Assembly: GCA_039583875.1 (NCBI GenBank)
Contig: CM077166.1
Location: 87,294,564 to 87,358,563 of the forward strand
DNA from: Platanthera guangdongensis
Taxonomy: Eukaryota > Streptophyta > Magnoliopsida > Asparagales > Orchidaceae
DNA: 64,000 bases
Direction: 5' to 3'
The notes under the pieces were generated by a model. That model was not told where the DNA came from. It searched no databases and saw only the letters and a program-made list of their open reading frames with translations. The position numbers and the translations under genes were made by a program. Positions 10,153 through 20,764 of this stretch are shown one piece after another (the stretch's first letter is position 1; every line of letters starts with the position of its first letter).

Positions 10153-12260
10153 TGTTGGATCCCTAGTTTGATTTGAGATAGGTTCACTAACTTAGGATGA
10201 TGTGACCCAATATGTATAGTCAGGGTCAAAGTTGTGTCCTAGAGTCTAGGCTAAGTCCTAAAAGTAAAAATCACATGGACAAGATAACATCAGACTGCCC
10301 GAGACTCAAGACTTAGAGTTTTTCCAGAGATTCAAAGATTTCTCAATAAACTAAGTAAGATGAGTTCAACATTCGTCAAACTCAGGTCGATGATAGTCAT
10401 TCTCAACTCGACGATCTTAGAGATATTTTCTCTGAGCTGAGCTCGACGAACTTCAGTCACGGGTCAACGATCCTTGGACTCCACCTTCAGCAATCTAAGT
10501 CCAGACTGTTCTCTATACTCAGGTCGACGAACCTAGTTCTCAGGTCGACGAACTTCATTCTTTGCTCGACGATTTCTGGACTTCCACTTCAACTCTATTG
10601 CCAGAGGTTCATCAATTTTTCTCTAAGTCCAGAATCATTTTTAGCTCGACGAATTCAAGGTTATCCAGACTTAGCTCGATGAACACCATTCTTTGGTCTA
10701 CCAACCTTTGGACTACTACAGCATTCTGTCGAGACTATGTTCTCTAGTCCCAGGTCGACGAACTCAGTTCTCTGCTCGACGAATTATGAAACCAGAAGAC
10801 TTGTGTCGACAAGTAGAGCACATGTCGACACCAACTAAGTCAACAGTAGAATCATTTGTGTCAACATCCAGATCAGCAGTCGACATTGTGGAAAGGATAT
10901 GTCGACGCCACACAAAAGACTTGTGTCGACACACAGGAGTAATTGTGTCGACACAGAATATTTGACCACTCCAGAATAATTGCTGAACTCCAGTCGACAA
11001 ACACATTTACCAGCTCGACGAATAGGCAAAGATCAAAATAGACAGCAGTTCAGTTTCCACCTCGACGATCTTGGAACTCAGGTCGGCGAATAGTAGCCAT
11101 CTGGTCGACGAATACAACATCTCAGCTCGACGAACTATAGATTCAGTTCGATGAAATCTACCAACTGTTTGACGATTCCAGACTTAGTTATTTTCGGCCT
11201 TCTGTCCCCACTCTAATGCGATAATTCCTGAGTAATTAATGCTCTAACATTCTCTGAATATATCTGTTAGAAGGAGCATTAATTATGGTCTTCTCCAGGA
11301 TTATTGCTTGCCATTTTCCATGGGACAGTTGGGGAAATAATTCAATGCTGATTATTCTCAAGGCTGTCAGCATTAAATGCAGATGCATTCAAATTTTTGA
11401 AAGATAGAGAAGAAGACAATAACGTACACACAAAGACATAAAGACTTACAGATAGAATCAAGCATCATTGAGAAAGCTTCACACAGAGCACAACTTACTG
11501 AGAAGCATATAGGGACACAAAAAATATTCAGTCTTGATCAATCTGCTCTGTCAACAAGAAGCATTTTCTGATACACAGAAGATCTTGACCAGAAGCTCAT
11601 AAGCACATGGAGAAAAAGATCAACAATACCTATATCAAGAGTCTTCTTTCTTCAAGTACTCCAGGACACTTCAAAAGGATAACTTCAATCTCTCAAAGAA
11701 GTTCCTGAAGATTATTGCTGGTCAAGGATTCAGCTTGAAGACCTATCACCCTGAAGCTTCGCTCTTATTTTTCCCTGATCCATTCTACATCTCAGGGGTT
11801 GCCATAAGCTATAATCAATCCACAGTCTTCTCAGTTGTATATTGAGAAAGAGAAGACAAAATCATCTCTCACCCTCATTGTATAAAGGGTTGTCATCTCC
11901 CTTCAAAAGTGATTCCTTGGTTATAAGTCTCCTAATCAAAAGGCTTAGGTTGGTTTTTGAGCACCTGATCAAAAGCTCATTGGTGTCAGACACCAGATCA
12001 AAAACCTGTTTGGATTCCTTCCAAGGGTGGTAGATGAGTGGATGTACCCAGGTTGGGGAACCACTATAAAATTCTTGTGTCATCTAGTTGCCTCATTTTC
12101 TTGTGTTCTTGCTGTGCTTGTGCTTTAGGTTTATTTCTTGGTAGTGTATTAATTCTGCACTTTTAATTTACAACCAAAAGCTGTAATAGCTCTTAATAAT
12201 TTTTAAGCATACTCTATTCACCCCCCCTCTAGAGTATTTCAGATCTAACTCTCACTTTCA
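10153..12260 (+). repeat. Sire-A 3' LTR (2108 bp, complete)
   Basis: Begins TGTTGGATCC after the polypurine tract and ends ACTCTCACTTTCA at 12260. Its second half matches window positions 1-1258. It contains TCGACGA arrays (about 10375-10800 and 10995-11170), TGTCGACA-type palindromes (10803-10960) and a TATA-like box at 11881-11887. Beyond 12260 the sequence changes abruptly to the old minus-strand Tekay-type integrase. Confidence 0.93.
10375..11170 (+). repeat. TCGACGA / TGTCGACA motif arrays in the Sire-A 3' LTR
   Basis: About ten or more copies of (G/C)(C/G)TCGACGA(A/T) plus one-base variants, mostly in the same orientation. Between 10803 and 10960 lies a second group built on the palindrome TGTGTCGACACA. 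Spacing is irregular, so this is a dispersed motif cluster, not a simple tandem repeat. Known Sirevirus LTRs also carry clusters of short palindromic motifs. Confidence 0.85.
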
Positions 12261-13547
12261 TGACACATGGAATATGTCATGAAGATTCTCTAGCTCTGGA
12301 GGTAACTCCAACCGATAGGCCGAAGGGCCAATCCTTTCCAATATAGTGCATGGCCCAACGTACCTTGGGCTGAGCTTCTTCACACCGCGTACCCGTGACA
12401 CTCCATATGTCGGCCTGATCTTTAGAAACACTTTGTCACCAACTTGAAATTACACCATCCGGTGCTTTGCATTATAATATTTCACCTGTTGATTTTATGC
12501 CTCAAGCATGCGGTCCCGTATCAGTCTAACAACCGCTTCAGTATCATCAACGTACCCAATTCCAAAAACCTTTGGGTCTACTTCTTGCACCCAAGACAAG
12601 GGGGTTCTACACCTTCTTCTGTAAAGGGCTTCATGAGGTGCCATCCTGATGCTAGCTTGATTGATGTTGTTGTATGAGAATTCTACCAGGGCTAAGAGCC
12701 TTTCCCATGGCTCTCCTCTATCCAACACACACAACCTCAATAAGTCCTCCAATGTTCTGATGGTCCTCTCAAACTGCCCGTCCGTCTGAGGATGAAACGT
12801 TGTGCTAAAGGTAAGGCGCGAACCCATGTACGCCTGTACAACCTTCCATTCCTTAGAGGTAAACCGACCATCCCGGTCAGAAATAATTGTCCTTGGCACG
12901 CCATGATACCGCACAAATTGCTCCACAAAGAGGCATACCAAAACATCCACATGATCTTCTTTCCTCATAGGAATAAACCTGGCTACCTTCGTCTAGCGGT
13001 CAACGATTACCCACACTGAATCGTTCCCTGAGCATGAGCGAGGTAATCCACGGACGAAGTCCATGGAGACATCCTCAAACTTCCACTCAGGGATGGGCAA
13101 TCAATGTAAAAATCCACCGGGGCTCCCGCACTCTGCATTCACCCTTTGACAGGCCTCGTAGTGCGTAATAAAATATCTGACATCCCTCTTCATTCCCGTC
13201 CAACACATGGTGTTCCGCAAGTCGGCGTACATCTTGGCAATCCCAGGATGCACAGAATATTGAGTGCAATGTGCCTCTCTTAGGATATCTTCCCGAATTT
13301 TTCTGCCCTTAGGAATGTAGAGTCGTCGTCCACGAAGATGGACAAGGCCGTCTTTTAGGGTATACTCGTTAGTAGTCCAATCTTCGATTGACTTGATTGT
13401 CGGGGCCAGAGCCGCTTCCTTTCCTTTCTCCACCCAAATTCGGTCACGAATATCATAGACTATGCTTATCGTATACACTTCCGAATGGTCTTTATACACC
13501 AGGGTAATCTCCATCTCTTCGAGCATCTGAGTAAATTTCATACTCAC
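12261..13547 (-). pseudogene. Old Tekay-type integrase fragment
   Basis: Read on the minus strand. The HHCC zinc region lies at about 13300-13130 (REAHCTQYSVHPGI ... HYEACQRV). The catalytic core spans 13000-12500, with SDRDGRFTS and HPQTDGQFERTIR giving the second D and the E. The C-terminal GPF/Y-like part (LSPRYVGP ... LPPELENLHDIFHVS) ends exactly at 12261, where Sire-A inserted. There are several stops and frame changes, for example near 12970-13100 and around 12480. It is homologous to 22860-23920 of the intact Tekay-type element but clearly diverged, so it is an older copy of the same clade. The chromodomain end is beyond the break. Confidence 0.88.
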
Positions 13548-14619
13548 TGTTCGGGACTCAGGACTTGCTTCTGGTACCTTTCTCCTCAGAGCATCAGCTA
13601 CAAAAATTTTCTTTTCCAGGGTGGTTGTTCAAAGTAAATTCATAGTCACACAAAAATTCCAGCCACCGCCGTTGTCTCAAATAAAGTTCCTTCTGAGTGT
13701 GAACATACTTTAAATTTTTGTGGTCCAAAAATATCTCACAATGAACTCCATATAGGTAGTGTCTCCAAACTTTGAGGGCGAACACCACTGCCCCCAATTC
13801 TAAATCGTGAACTGGATAATTGAGTTCATGCTTTTTTAGCTGCCTTGAGGCATAAGCAATTACATGACCGCGCTGCATCAATACCGCTCCCATCCCTTAA
13901 TAAGATGCATCAGTGTAAACTTGAAATTCTTCCATCCCAGATGGAAGTTCTAGGATGGGGGCAGAGGTAAGTCTATCTTTCAGCTCTTGGAACGCAGCTT
14001 CACACTGTGGTGTCCACTCGTATGACACACCTTTCTTTGTCAAGGTAGTAAGAGGAAGGGCAATCTTTGAGAACCCTTTTACAAACTTGCGATAGTACCC
14101 GACAAGTCCAAGGAATCTCCGCACATCAACCGCTGACTTCAAGGGCGACCACTCCTTCACGGCACGCACTTTGACCGAATCCACAGCCAGTCCAGCCCCA
14201 CTGATAACATGGCCCAAGAAGGCAACCTCATTAAGCCAGAATTAGCACTTGCTGAACTTGGCAAACAAGACGTACTCTTTTAGATTCCTCAGAACCAAGG
14301 TCAGATGTTCGATATGCTCCTCCTCTGCCTTTGAGTAGACCAAAATGTCATAGATGAAGATGATGACAAAGATGTCTAGATAAGGATCGAACATCTTGTT
14401 CATTAGACTCATGAAAGCTGAAGGGGCATTTGTGAGCCCAAATGGCATCACGACAAACTCGTACAAACTGTACCTTGAGCTAAAAGCCGTCTTCTGGATG
14501 TCCTCCTCTTGTATCCTGAACTAATAATACCCCGAGCGTAAATCCAACTTGGAAAACCCGTGCGCTCCTACCAGTTGATCGAACAACTCGTCGATCCGGG
14601 GTAAAGGATAAGTATTCTG
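13548..14619 (-). pseudogene. Old Tekay-type RNase H and RT fragment
   Basis: Minus-strand continuation. RNase H is at about 13890-13594 ([25 protein letters not shown] block, [15 protein letters not shown]). The connection region is at 14217-13897 ([29 protein letters not shown]). RT is at 14466-14242. The RT active site reads FIYDIL instead of the usual FIDDIL, so a catalytic aspartate is lost. A stop lies at the 14241 side (FAKFSKC-stop). The coding text breaks at 14619 in the middle of RT and resumes at 28997, on the other side of the inserted element. Confidence 0.9.
14615..14619 (+). repeat. Target-site duplication TTCTG, left copy
   Basis: TTCTG precedes the TGTAAC LTR start; the same five bases follow the 3' LTR at 28992-28996. 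Five bases is the normal Ty3 length. Confidence 0.95.
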
Positions 14620-15410
14620 TGTAACATCCCATGTTACTTCTGGACCCCTCAACTTAGATTGGGTTAGGCATGGGGTGAGACCTAAGGAGATCAACTAGGT
14701 TTGACCCTAGGTAGTGGGTGGTAGCCATGTGGAGCCCACCATAGGACCAAGTCAAACTAGGTCAAACTTGCCTGATTAGGGACCCTAGCCACACCATGAC
14801 CCCACCACATTGCCCTAACCCTAAAGACAATCTAAGTGGACCCTAGGGTATGTCACTGGGTCAACATTTTGACCCCAATTGACCAAACTCAACCTTGGGC
14901 TTAATTTGGTCAAACCCACACCCATAGGCCTAATTAACCTAAGTGGGGCACCCCCTTGACCCAAACCAAGTTGGGTGGTGCCACTAGACCTATTTCCACC
15001 AAGTGGGGTCAGTCCACCCACCATGGTTGACCAGTCAACCCCAAAAGTCAATTTGGTCAACATTTTGACCTAAGGAATGAAATGAAGGCCAAGTCATTTC
15101 CCCTTGGAACAAGCCCACCAAAATTGGCCCATAGTCAGCCCAAGTGAACAAGACCAGTTCTACCCCTCTAAATCAGGAGAGAGAATACATGCAAGGGGGT
15201 AAAATTGGAAATTTTAGGAGAAGAGGAGAGAGAAAGAGGAATGAAGGAAATGGTGGCCACATGGCCACCCCATCAGCTGACTTAGGCTGCCCAAGACCAG
15301 GTGGCTGACCTCCCCTCTTTAATTCCAGCAGGAAACCAGGGCTGTGAGCCACATGGCAGCTGGGTGAAATCTCCAAAGCTCAAAACCGAGCTAACATTGG
15401 AGTTATCTCC

Positions 15411-15418
15411 ACTTATAG
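15411..15418 (+). promoter_or_regulatory. Weak TATA-like sequence in the Tekay-type LTR
   Basis: ACTTATAG lies about 75 bases before the ATG of the first exon-like segment. It is the best TATA candidate I see before that ATG, but it is weak. If real, most of the LTR would be R-U5 transcribed sequence. Confidence 0.2.
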
Positions 15419-15490
15419 GCCACCTCAGTCCAAACAAACCTCACCATTAGTTCCAGAAGGCTGAAAGGAGTGGAGTTCGACTGTTTAATC

Positions 15491-15589
15491 ATGGAGAACG
15501 GTGGAGATTTGAGCTTTCGGGGTGGAGCTCGCCGGCGCACCACCACCACGGCCAACCGCCGCCTGACCCGCAGCCAAGCCCCGATTCAG
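15491..15589 (+). CDS. Putative gag exon 1 inside the 5' LTR
   Basis: An ATG opens 33 GC-rich codons with no stop, ending exactly at a strong donor, CAG|GTGCGT. The product starts MENGGDLSFRGGARRR and continues Thr-, Arg- and Ser-rich (TRSQAPIQ at the end), basic like many gag N-termini. Splicing to 18913 and then 19559 keeps phase 0 at every joint. The 3' LTR copy (25122-25220) is open too, with one Arg-to-His and one silent difference. Alternative: a chance open stretch of GC-rich LTR sequence. No transcript is available. Confidence 0.4.
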
Positions 15590-17837
15590 GTGCGTTTCAC
15601 TTCACCTCTACCCGTACTAGCTCCTTAGATCAAATAGGCGAGATATCGGGCTCAATTGAGCCCGATGCCATGTGAGAAAATCGAGAGAATTCCAAGTTTC
15701 TGAAACCGCTCGGGATCGCCGTCGCCGCCGTCTCCCGCCGCCCCATCGCCGGGAAATGATAGCCACCACCACCGTGAAGGTGATGACACCGTTGGCCGGA
15801 GGTGGCGACGTCTCAGCTGGCCGGAAACCGCCGGAAAAATCGCTCCAGGTCGGCTCGATCTCAGCCGTTGGCTGGAGGTAGACGATGACCAGATCCCGTT
15901 GGATCTTACTTCAAGATTCGTGCTACAGAATAAATGATTCATTTTAATTAATGTATTGAATAGTAACATTTCTGTCACACTTTTTCAGTCACCTTGCATG
16001 TTAAATATAGGCCTCTTAGAGGCATTTCCAGACCTTAGACCCTGAATTAAAAATGTATCCTAGGGTCGTACCTTTAATATGCCACCCTAAACGTACATTT
16101 TGGTGTAGTGTACAGTCTTGTAGGACATTTCTCCTAGGACTGGTCCTAGACTAGGGCAGAAATTATATTGGATGCCCTGGTCTCAATATTAGTCACCATG
16201 GCCCCAAATTTTGGGCACATGCATGATTAGGGCATACTTACCTCCTGACAAAATTTAGGAATTTTTGGAAAATAATTTCCTATAGTTTTTGGTAAAATAT
16301 CAAAATATAAATAAATGGCATATATGGAGTTCTACTCCTCCCCATGGCCCCAAATTTTGGTGGTGGGTCAGTGGGGTCATCCTTGGTGCATGATAAAATT
16401 TTAAGCACCTTGGGTTCACTGCATGTTGGGGAATCCACTTGCATGTGCTAGCCTATGTTTAGCCTTGGTGTGCAAATAGCAAAAATACAAATTGGTGTAT
16501 TTAGCCCAATGGTGACATGCAAGAGTCATGAAATTATTTACAGTGGTTCATTAGGGTAAATTTCATCCCTCAAACTAATGATGGAATTTTTGGAATCAAA
16601 ATTCCATTTATTGGAATTTATTTTAAATATAGCTATTTGGGAGATAAAATTGGAAAATAGGATTTATTCAAGTACAAATCCAAACAACTTTGCCAAGGCA
16701 TAGATAACATCACATTTGACTTAGGAAAAATATGATTCCTCTGTTTTGAAGAATTTTTGGAGTAGATACCCTAAATTTCCCATTTTACCCTTATTTTGTA
16801 AATTCTTGAATTGATGGATTTATACCTCTGAAAAATTTGGAAATTTTTCTACTGTCATAAAATGTTATTATTAGTCTTGCACAAATTTTCTCAGAATTTA
16901 ATGGATGCATTATTTGTGTTAAAATTAGTATAATGGCATTTTGGTAAATATCTTATAATGGAATCCTATAGGCCATCTTACATTAAATGTTGATGATTCT
17001 CTGCCAATAGTAATAAATTAGTGTCCGAAAAGCTCTGTAATTTTTCTGGAATTTTTGTGTAAATAATGCCTATACATCATTTGGAAAAATGGAATTTTGT
17101 GGAATTGATATTAAATTGAAAATGATAATAAATAATTTAAGGAAAATTATGAAATTCTGTAGGCAGCAATGTTTTATCACTATACATCTCAGGAAAAATT
17201 CCCTAGGTCAGTGGACACTTAATCAAACTACTTCATGTGTAAAGTGACCCAGCATGTAAATTAAAAGAATTAATTAAAGGACTATTTGGCCAAGGAAAAT
17301 TACGAGAATTCTTAGGGTAGTTCCCTTAGTCCATAACACCTTAGGATAAATATTTAGGGGCAAGATGCCTTAAGGTTTGGAAGATCACATTTCTAGGGTA
17401 ACCATAGGTCATGGTCTGCATATAACACAAATAGGTCTTGCCTTAGGGAATTACCAGGGTATTGATTATCGGCAGAAATAAGAGAGAGTTCAACATGAGT
17501 AACCCTGGTGGGTAGAGTTGTCTCAGTGAGGGATTAAAAGTGCAAGTCTTAGCTAGCAACTGAAGCGGGGATCGGCGGAAGACCGTCGGTTTCCCGGTAA
17601 TACCTTAAGTCACTAGGGTTATACTAAAGCAATAAGGAGAGCTGGGGAGATACATGGGTAGCCATCAACTAAAATAAATATCCTTGCAAAAGGGAACACT
17701 GGGCGTAATCCCAACACAGTTCCTAGTGCCCCTTGAGAGCCCTTCACAGGGAATACCGGGGGCAGTCCTGGGATTAACCTTAAATCTCTAAGTATATTAA
17801 ATCGTAGACAAGAGTAGCTTAATAGGTTAGGACATTG

Positions 17838-18012
17838 TTGTACCTTCTCGCCCGTGTGGGGGTTGGAGAGATTTATGATATATGCTCACCCGTCTAGGGT
17901 TGGAGGGAGTTGGTATAAAGGCACTGATGTGCGTTCTCACCCGTTTGGGGTTTGAGGGAGCTGGCATAAAGGCACTAATGTGCGTTCTCACCCGGGTTTG
18001 GGTTTGAGGGAT
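17838..18012 (+). repeat. Tandem repeats of about 50 bp in the Tekay-type 5' LTR
   Basis: About four diverged copies of a unit with TTCTCACCCG ... GGGTTTGAGGGAG(C/T)TGG and (C/T)ATAAAGGCACT. The same array is at about 27469-27643 in the 3' LTR. Confidence 0.8.
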
Positions 18013-18518
18013 TCAGGACGGGTTTTGGTCCTGCGAGCGGAAGGCTCGGTATGAATTACTTGCATGTGCATAAATATCGTGGCGGGGCATGCGGTACTGG
18101 CCGTTCGTCACACCGATGGCAGAACGGTGCACCAGGCGGTTGTGGGAGTTAGAGGGGCCAGTGGGTTGTTTTACACTGCGGTCTGGAGGACGATCCCCGA
18201 TAACACACATCTGACCCAACAAGACTGACGGGTTTGTCAGCAAAGTACGTACGCAAGACTCTAGAGTGCACCTTGGACGTGTACAGAGGCGTATGAGAGG
18301 GGTCTAAGGCTTGGTAGTGTGCATACCGGTCTAGAAGCGGAGACGCCCGCTCCGCTGCTGCCGTAGCCACAGCGGTGGTACCCTAGAGTGATGCTAGCTC
18401 TCAAAAAGTGGGAACAAAAGGTCTGTGATCACAGAGTCATTGTGTGTGAGTTACACTTTCCTGCGCATAAAATTGCATCATATCATTCATTCATATTAGG
18501 TCATACGCTTCATAGATC

Positions 18519-18615
18519 CTTATCATATAAATTAGTATGGGCTCTTTTATATGATAAGTTAAATTTCCTGGAAATCCTAACTTATATATTTGTATGGGCA
18601 TTTATATAAGTTAGG
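18519..18615 (+). other. Two adjacent stem-loops with the same loop motif
   Basis: Stem 1 pairs CTTATCATATAAA (18519-18531) with TTTATATGATAAG (18546-18558). Stem 2 pairs CCTAACTTATATA (18576-18588) with TATATAAGTTAGG (18603-18615). Each stem is a perfect 13 bp, and both loops contain GTATGGGC. Both hairpins are repeated at 28150-28246 in the 3' LTR. Confidence 0.75.
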
Positions 18616-18912
18616 GTACGTTTGTGATGATAGCATAGTGGTAGCTTAGCTTATTTACTTGTTCATATTACTGTTCTTTACTTTCCTTTACTGCACCGCT
18701 CTTACTTACTACTTGTACCGTACATAAAATTGCTAGAGTAGAACTACAGTACTTATTACAGCATTAGTTAGATATTGTCACCTGCTTCCACTTTGTTACC
18801 CCTTGTTGTCCTCCGCTTCGTCCTCCCGCTCGGTGCCTAGGAGCTGCGGGGCGAGGTGCGGAGGAAACGACTTAGTCTTTTTGACTAATGGTCGGTGACC
18901 AACTATTTTTAG

Positions 18913-19008
18913 GAGCCCGTGGAGATGGAGCACCAGCACGACGAAGAGGCAGGACATGAGGAGCAGATACCACTTCAGCAGGCTACTACCACTACTGCGC
19001 GTCCTCAG
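18913..19008 (+). CDS. Putative gag exon 2 inside the 5' LTR
   Basis: Thirty-two codons lie between an acceptor (ATTTTTAG) and a donor (CAG|GTGGGA). The frame is open with an internal ATG at 18925. The product is acidic and Gln/His-rich (EPVEMEHQHDEEAGHEEQ...), ending in TTTTARPQ. Both ends are phase 0. Without splicing the frame stops after 8 further codons. The 3' LTR copy (28544-28639) is identical by eye. Confidence 0.45.
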
Positions 19009-19558
19009 GTGGGACGAGTTTTGATGTTCTAGTATAGCTTCCGCATTTATGATTTTGTGAGAGAGAGATTTGATGTACTGGGCATAAGCCCTTTTTACTC
19101 TTTCTTCTGTACTATTCTGTGGACTATTGATGTACTATTCATTTCTTTTATATGATTGTACTGTGACTTGTGGACTGATGGCATTTATTTACAGTTTACT
19201 TCCTTCTTCTCATGTTGGCCTACAGGTTTATGATCGTACTAGCCGGCAGGATCGGCGTGTTGCGGTGTCGACTAACCCGTGAGTTAGTGCCACCGTAAGA
19301 CGGCGGTTCTGGGCATAAGATCCGGTAGCCCTCCTCGGTAAGGGGGAGGGGGGTCTTACAAACTGGTATCACTTGAACAACGATCATATGAGAAAGAAGT
19401 CCACAACATGGGACCACCCCCACCCGAGCATTAGTTTGCGGACAAACTATGCAGTGGAAGCAGTGGTGTGCCCATGTGTAAAGTCACATAAATGGTCCAC
19501 AAAGTATAATTTGTTAGGCCAATTCTGCTTTAACCTTACCTTTATGCAACCTCCACAG
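19009..19558 (+). other. Putative intron 2 spanning the LTR end and primer site (550 bp)
   Basis: Starts GTGGGACGAG and ends ACCTTTATGCAACCTCCACAG. A TTTAAC branch candidate lies upstream of the acceptor. It would remove the last 352 bases of the LTR and the primer-binding site, so the spliced RNA could be translated but not copied, while unspliced RNA stays a genome. Inference from consensus and frame. Confidence 0.4.
19364..19375 (+). other. Tekay-type primer-binding site (initiator tRNA-Met, partial)
   Basis: TGGTATCACTTG begins three bases after the LTR; its first eight bases match the initiator tRNA-Met complement. Confidence 0.75.
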
Positions 19559-20663
19559 GTCGCAGCGCCGCAAAATGTGGCTCCTCCCCCTCCAGCTGCC
19601 ACTCCATTCCTACATACGGAGATGAGGCAGACCCTGACGGCAATTTTGGATGCCTTTAGAGCCCAGCAAGTCCCGGCTCCACAGCCAAATCCGGCGTCGA
19701 GCTGGCTGAGCGCATTCAAGAGCCTGTCCCCACCGACGTACCGCGGGACAGAGGATGCGGTGAAGACAGAAGAATGGCTGGAGGCCATACACGAGATCTT
19801 AGCGGGCATCAGCTGCCCAGTCGGCCAGGCAGTACCTCTAGCCACCTCTGTGCTAGAGGCCCACGCGAAGAGATGGTGGAAGTCAGTCCGGGAGTCTACT
19901 TATGCGGTCTTTGAGCTGTCAGAGATATCTTGGGAAGAGTTTGGCGATGTGTTTCTGGAGCACTTCGTCTCTGCTACGGACAGAGATGCTTTGGAGGAGA
20001 GGTTTTTGAACCTCAAGCAGGGGACCAGATCAGTGATAGAGTACCAGAGAGAGTTCTCCCACTTGGCCAGGTTCGCGGGGATTCAGGACACCGACGATAG
20101 GAGGTATGCGAAGAGGTTCTACCGGGGCCTCAGGGATGACCTGAGGCAGGCTCTGTTATTCATTTCTCATGGCACATCCAGGCAGATCATCGAGATGGCG
20201 AAGAAACTGGAGGCTGACCAGCTGATGGTGCGAGCCGGAGGGAAGAGAACATTTGACGGATCGACATCAGGTGAGAGCAGTAGGGGCTCTCAGAGAGGCA
20301 GGACCATTGGATACAGGAGGGGTGGGGGACGTCGTCGTCCCAACTTCAGACAGGAGCAGGGGCCTCCTCCAGCATTGGCTCCCCCACCTCTACAGATACA
20401 TGATCCGAGGAGACAGGATGACCGAGGCCACCGACAAGTGGTTTGTTACGGATGCCGCCAGCCTGGGCACATCAGATCGGAGTGCCCGCACCGATTCCAT
20501 CCCCCTCCTCCTCCTCCACCTCCAGTGGCCCCTGTACAGCAGGGCCGAGGACGAGGCCGAGGACGAGGCCGAGGTCAGGGATATCATGGCAGGAGGCGCG
20601 AGCAGGAGCAGATATACGCCTTGGACCTCACAGAGCCGAGGAATCCCGAGGAGGTTATTACAG
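19559..20663 (+). CDS. Tekay-type gag (main exon)
   Basis: Encodes the capsid and nucleocapsid of a Ty3 chromovirus. The capsid domain spans about 19725-20245 (FKSLSPPTYRG ... AKRWWKS ... FLNLKQGTRSVIEYQREF ... FYRGLRDDLR). It is followed by Arg/Gly-rich linkers, a CCHC knuckle (CYGCRQPGHIRSEC, about 20446-20487), a Pro run and an RGRGRG run. The frame is open from 19373, but the first 57 codons before 19544 do not look like gag. Translation could start at the ATG at 19544 or come from spliced LTR exons. If the downstream intron is retained, the protein ends at a TGA (20669-20671); if spliced, it continues into protease. Confidence 0.9.
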
Positions 20664-20764
20664 GTACTTGAAGTTAATTATGAATTTTCTTGGATTTCCA
20701 ATGATATATATTTAGTACCTGGAACTATAGGATAACAATTAACTTTCACATAAACAAACCTCAG
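20664..20764 (+). other. 101-bp intron between gag and protease
   Basis: The sequence switches from gag to AT-rich text that has no counterpart in chromovirus polyproteins, then to protease. Donor is ACAG|GTACTT and acceptor is AAACCTCAG|GC, with a TTAAC branch candidate about 27 bases before the acceptor. Joining 20663 to 20765 makes a Gly codon and restores one frame, with gag ending ...EEVIT and protease starting [14 protein letters not shown]. Retained, it puts a TGA two codons past the donor. There are no target duplications at its ends. This could set the Gag to Gag-Pol ratio by splicing. Confidence 0.75.

Larger units (their letters stand above)
1..12260 (+). mobile_element. Sire-A: decayed Ty1-copia Sirevirus, 5' end outside the window
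   Basis: Order of parts: partial 5' LTR, initiator-Met primer site, gag, protease, integrase, RT, RNase H, a long extra ORF, polypurine tract and 3' LTR. Integrase preceding RT makes it Ty1-copia. The very long gag with an acidic, coiled-coil tail and the extra ORF after pol are Sirevirus traits. Its 3' LTR ends at 12260, exactly where a minus-strand Tekay-type integrase is broken, so it inserted into that older element. The target-site duplication cannot be checked because the left end lies outside the window. Every coding part carries stops or frameshifts, so the copy is dead. Confidence 0.93.
15590..18912 (+). other. Putative intron 1 within the LTR (3323 bp)
   Basis: Starts GTGCGTTT after CAG and ends in CAACTATTTTTAG, a T-rich acceptor with a CTAAT-type branch candidate upstream. 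It contains many stops in all frames. Its start and end are inferred from splice consensus and reading-frame continuity only. Confidence 0.35.
14620..19360 (+). repeat. Tekay-type 5' LTR (4741 bp)
   Basis: Starts TGTAACATCCCATG and ends GGGGGGTCTTACA. It is large for a chromovirus LTR. It holds a GC-rich exon-like segment with an ATG (15491-15589), a second exon-like segment (18913-19008), about 50-bp tandem repeats (17838-18012) and two adjacent 13-bp stem-loops (18519-18615). AT-rich sequence without coding signal fills about 15900-17450. Confidence 0.96.

Noticed and set aside
15652..15978. 108-codon minus-strand ORF and overlapping plus-strand ORF in the Tekay-type LTR
   Set aside because: GC-rich LTR sequence gives open frames on both strands; there are no domains, and the same text recurs in the other LTR.
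18013..18370. Minus-strand ORFs in the Tekay-type LTRs
   Set aside because: No domain, overlapping one another in different frames, repeated in the 3' LTR only because the LTR is duplicated.
19373..19543. N-terminal extension of Tekay-type gag from the first ATG
   Set aside because: The 57 codons start inside the primer-binding site and do not look like gag; more likely leader or intron sequence.
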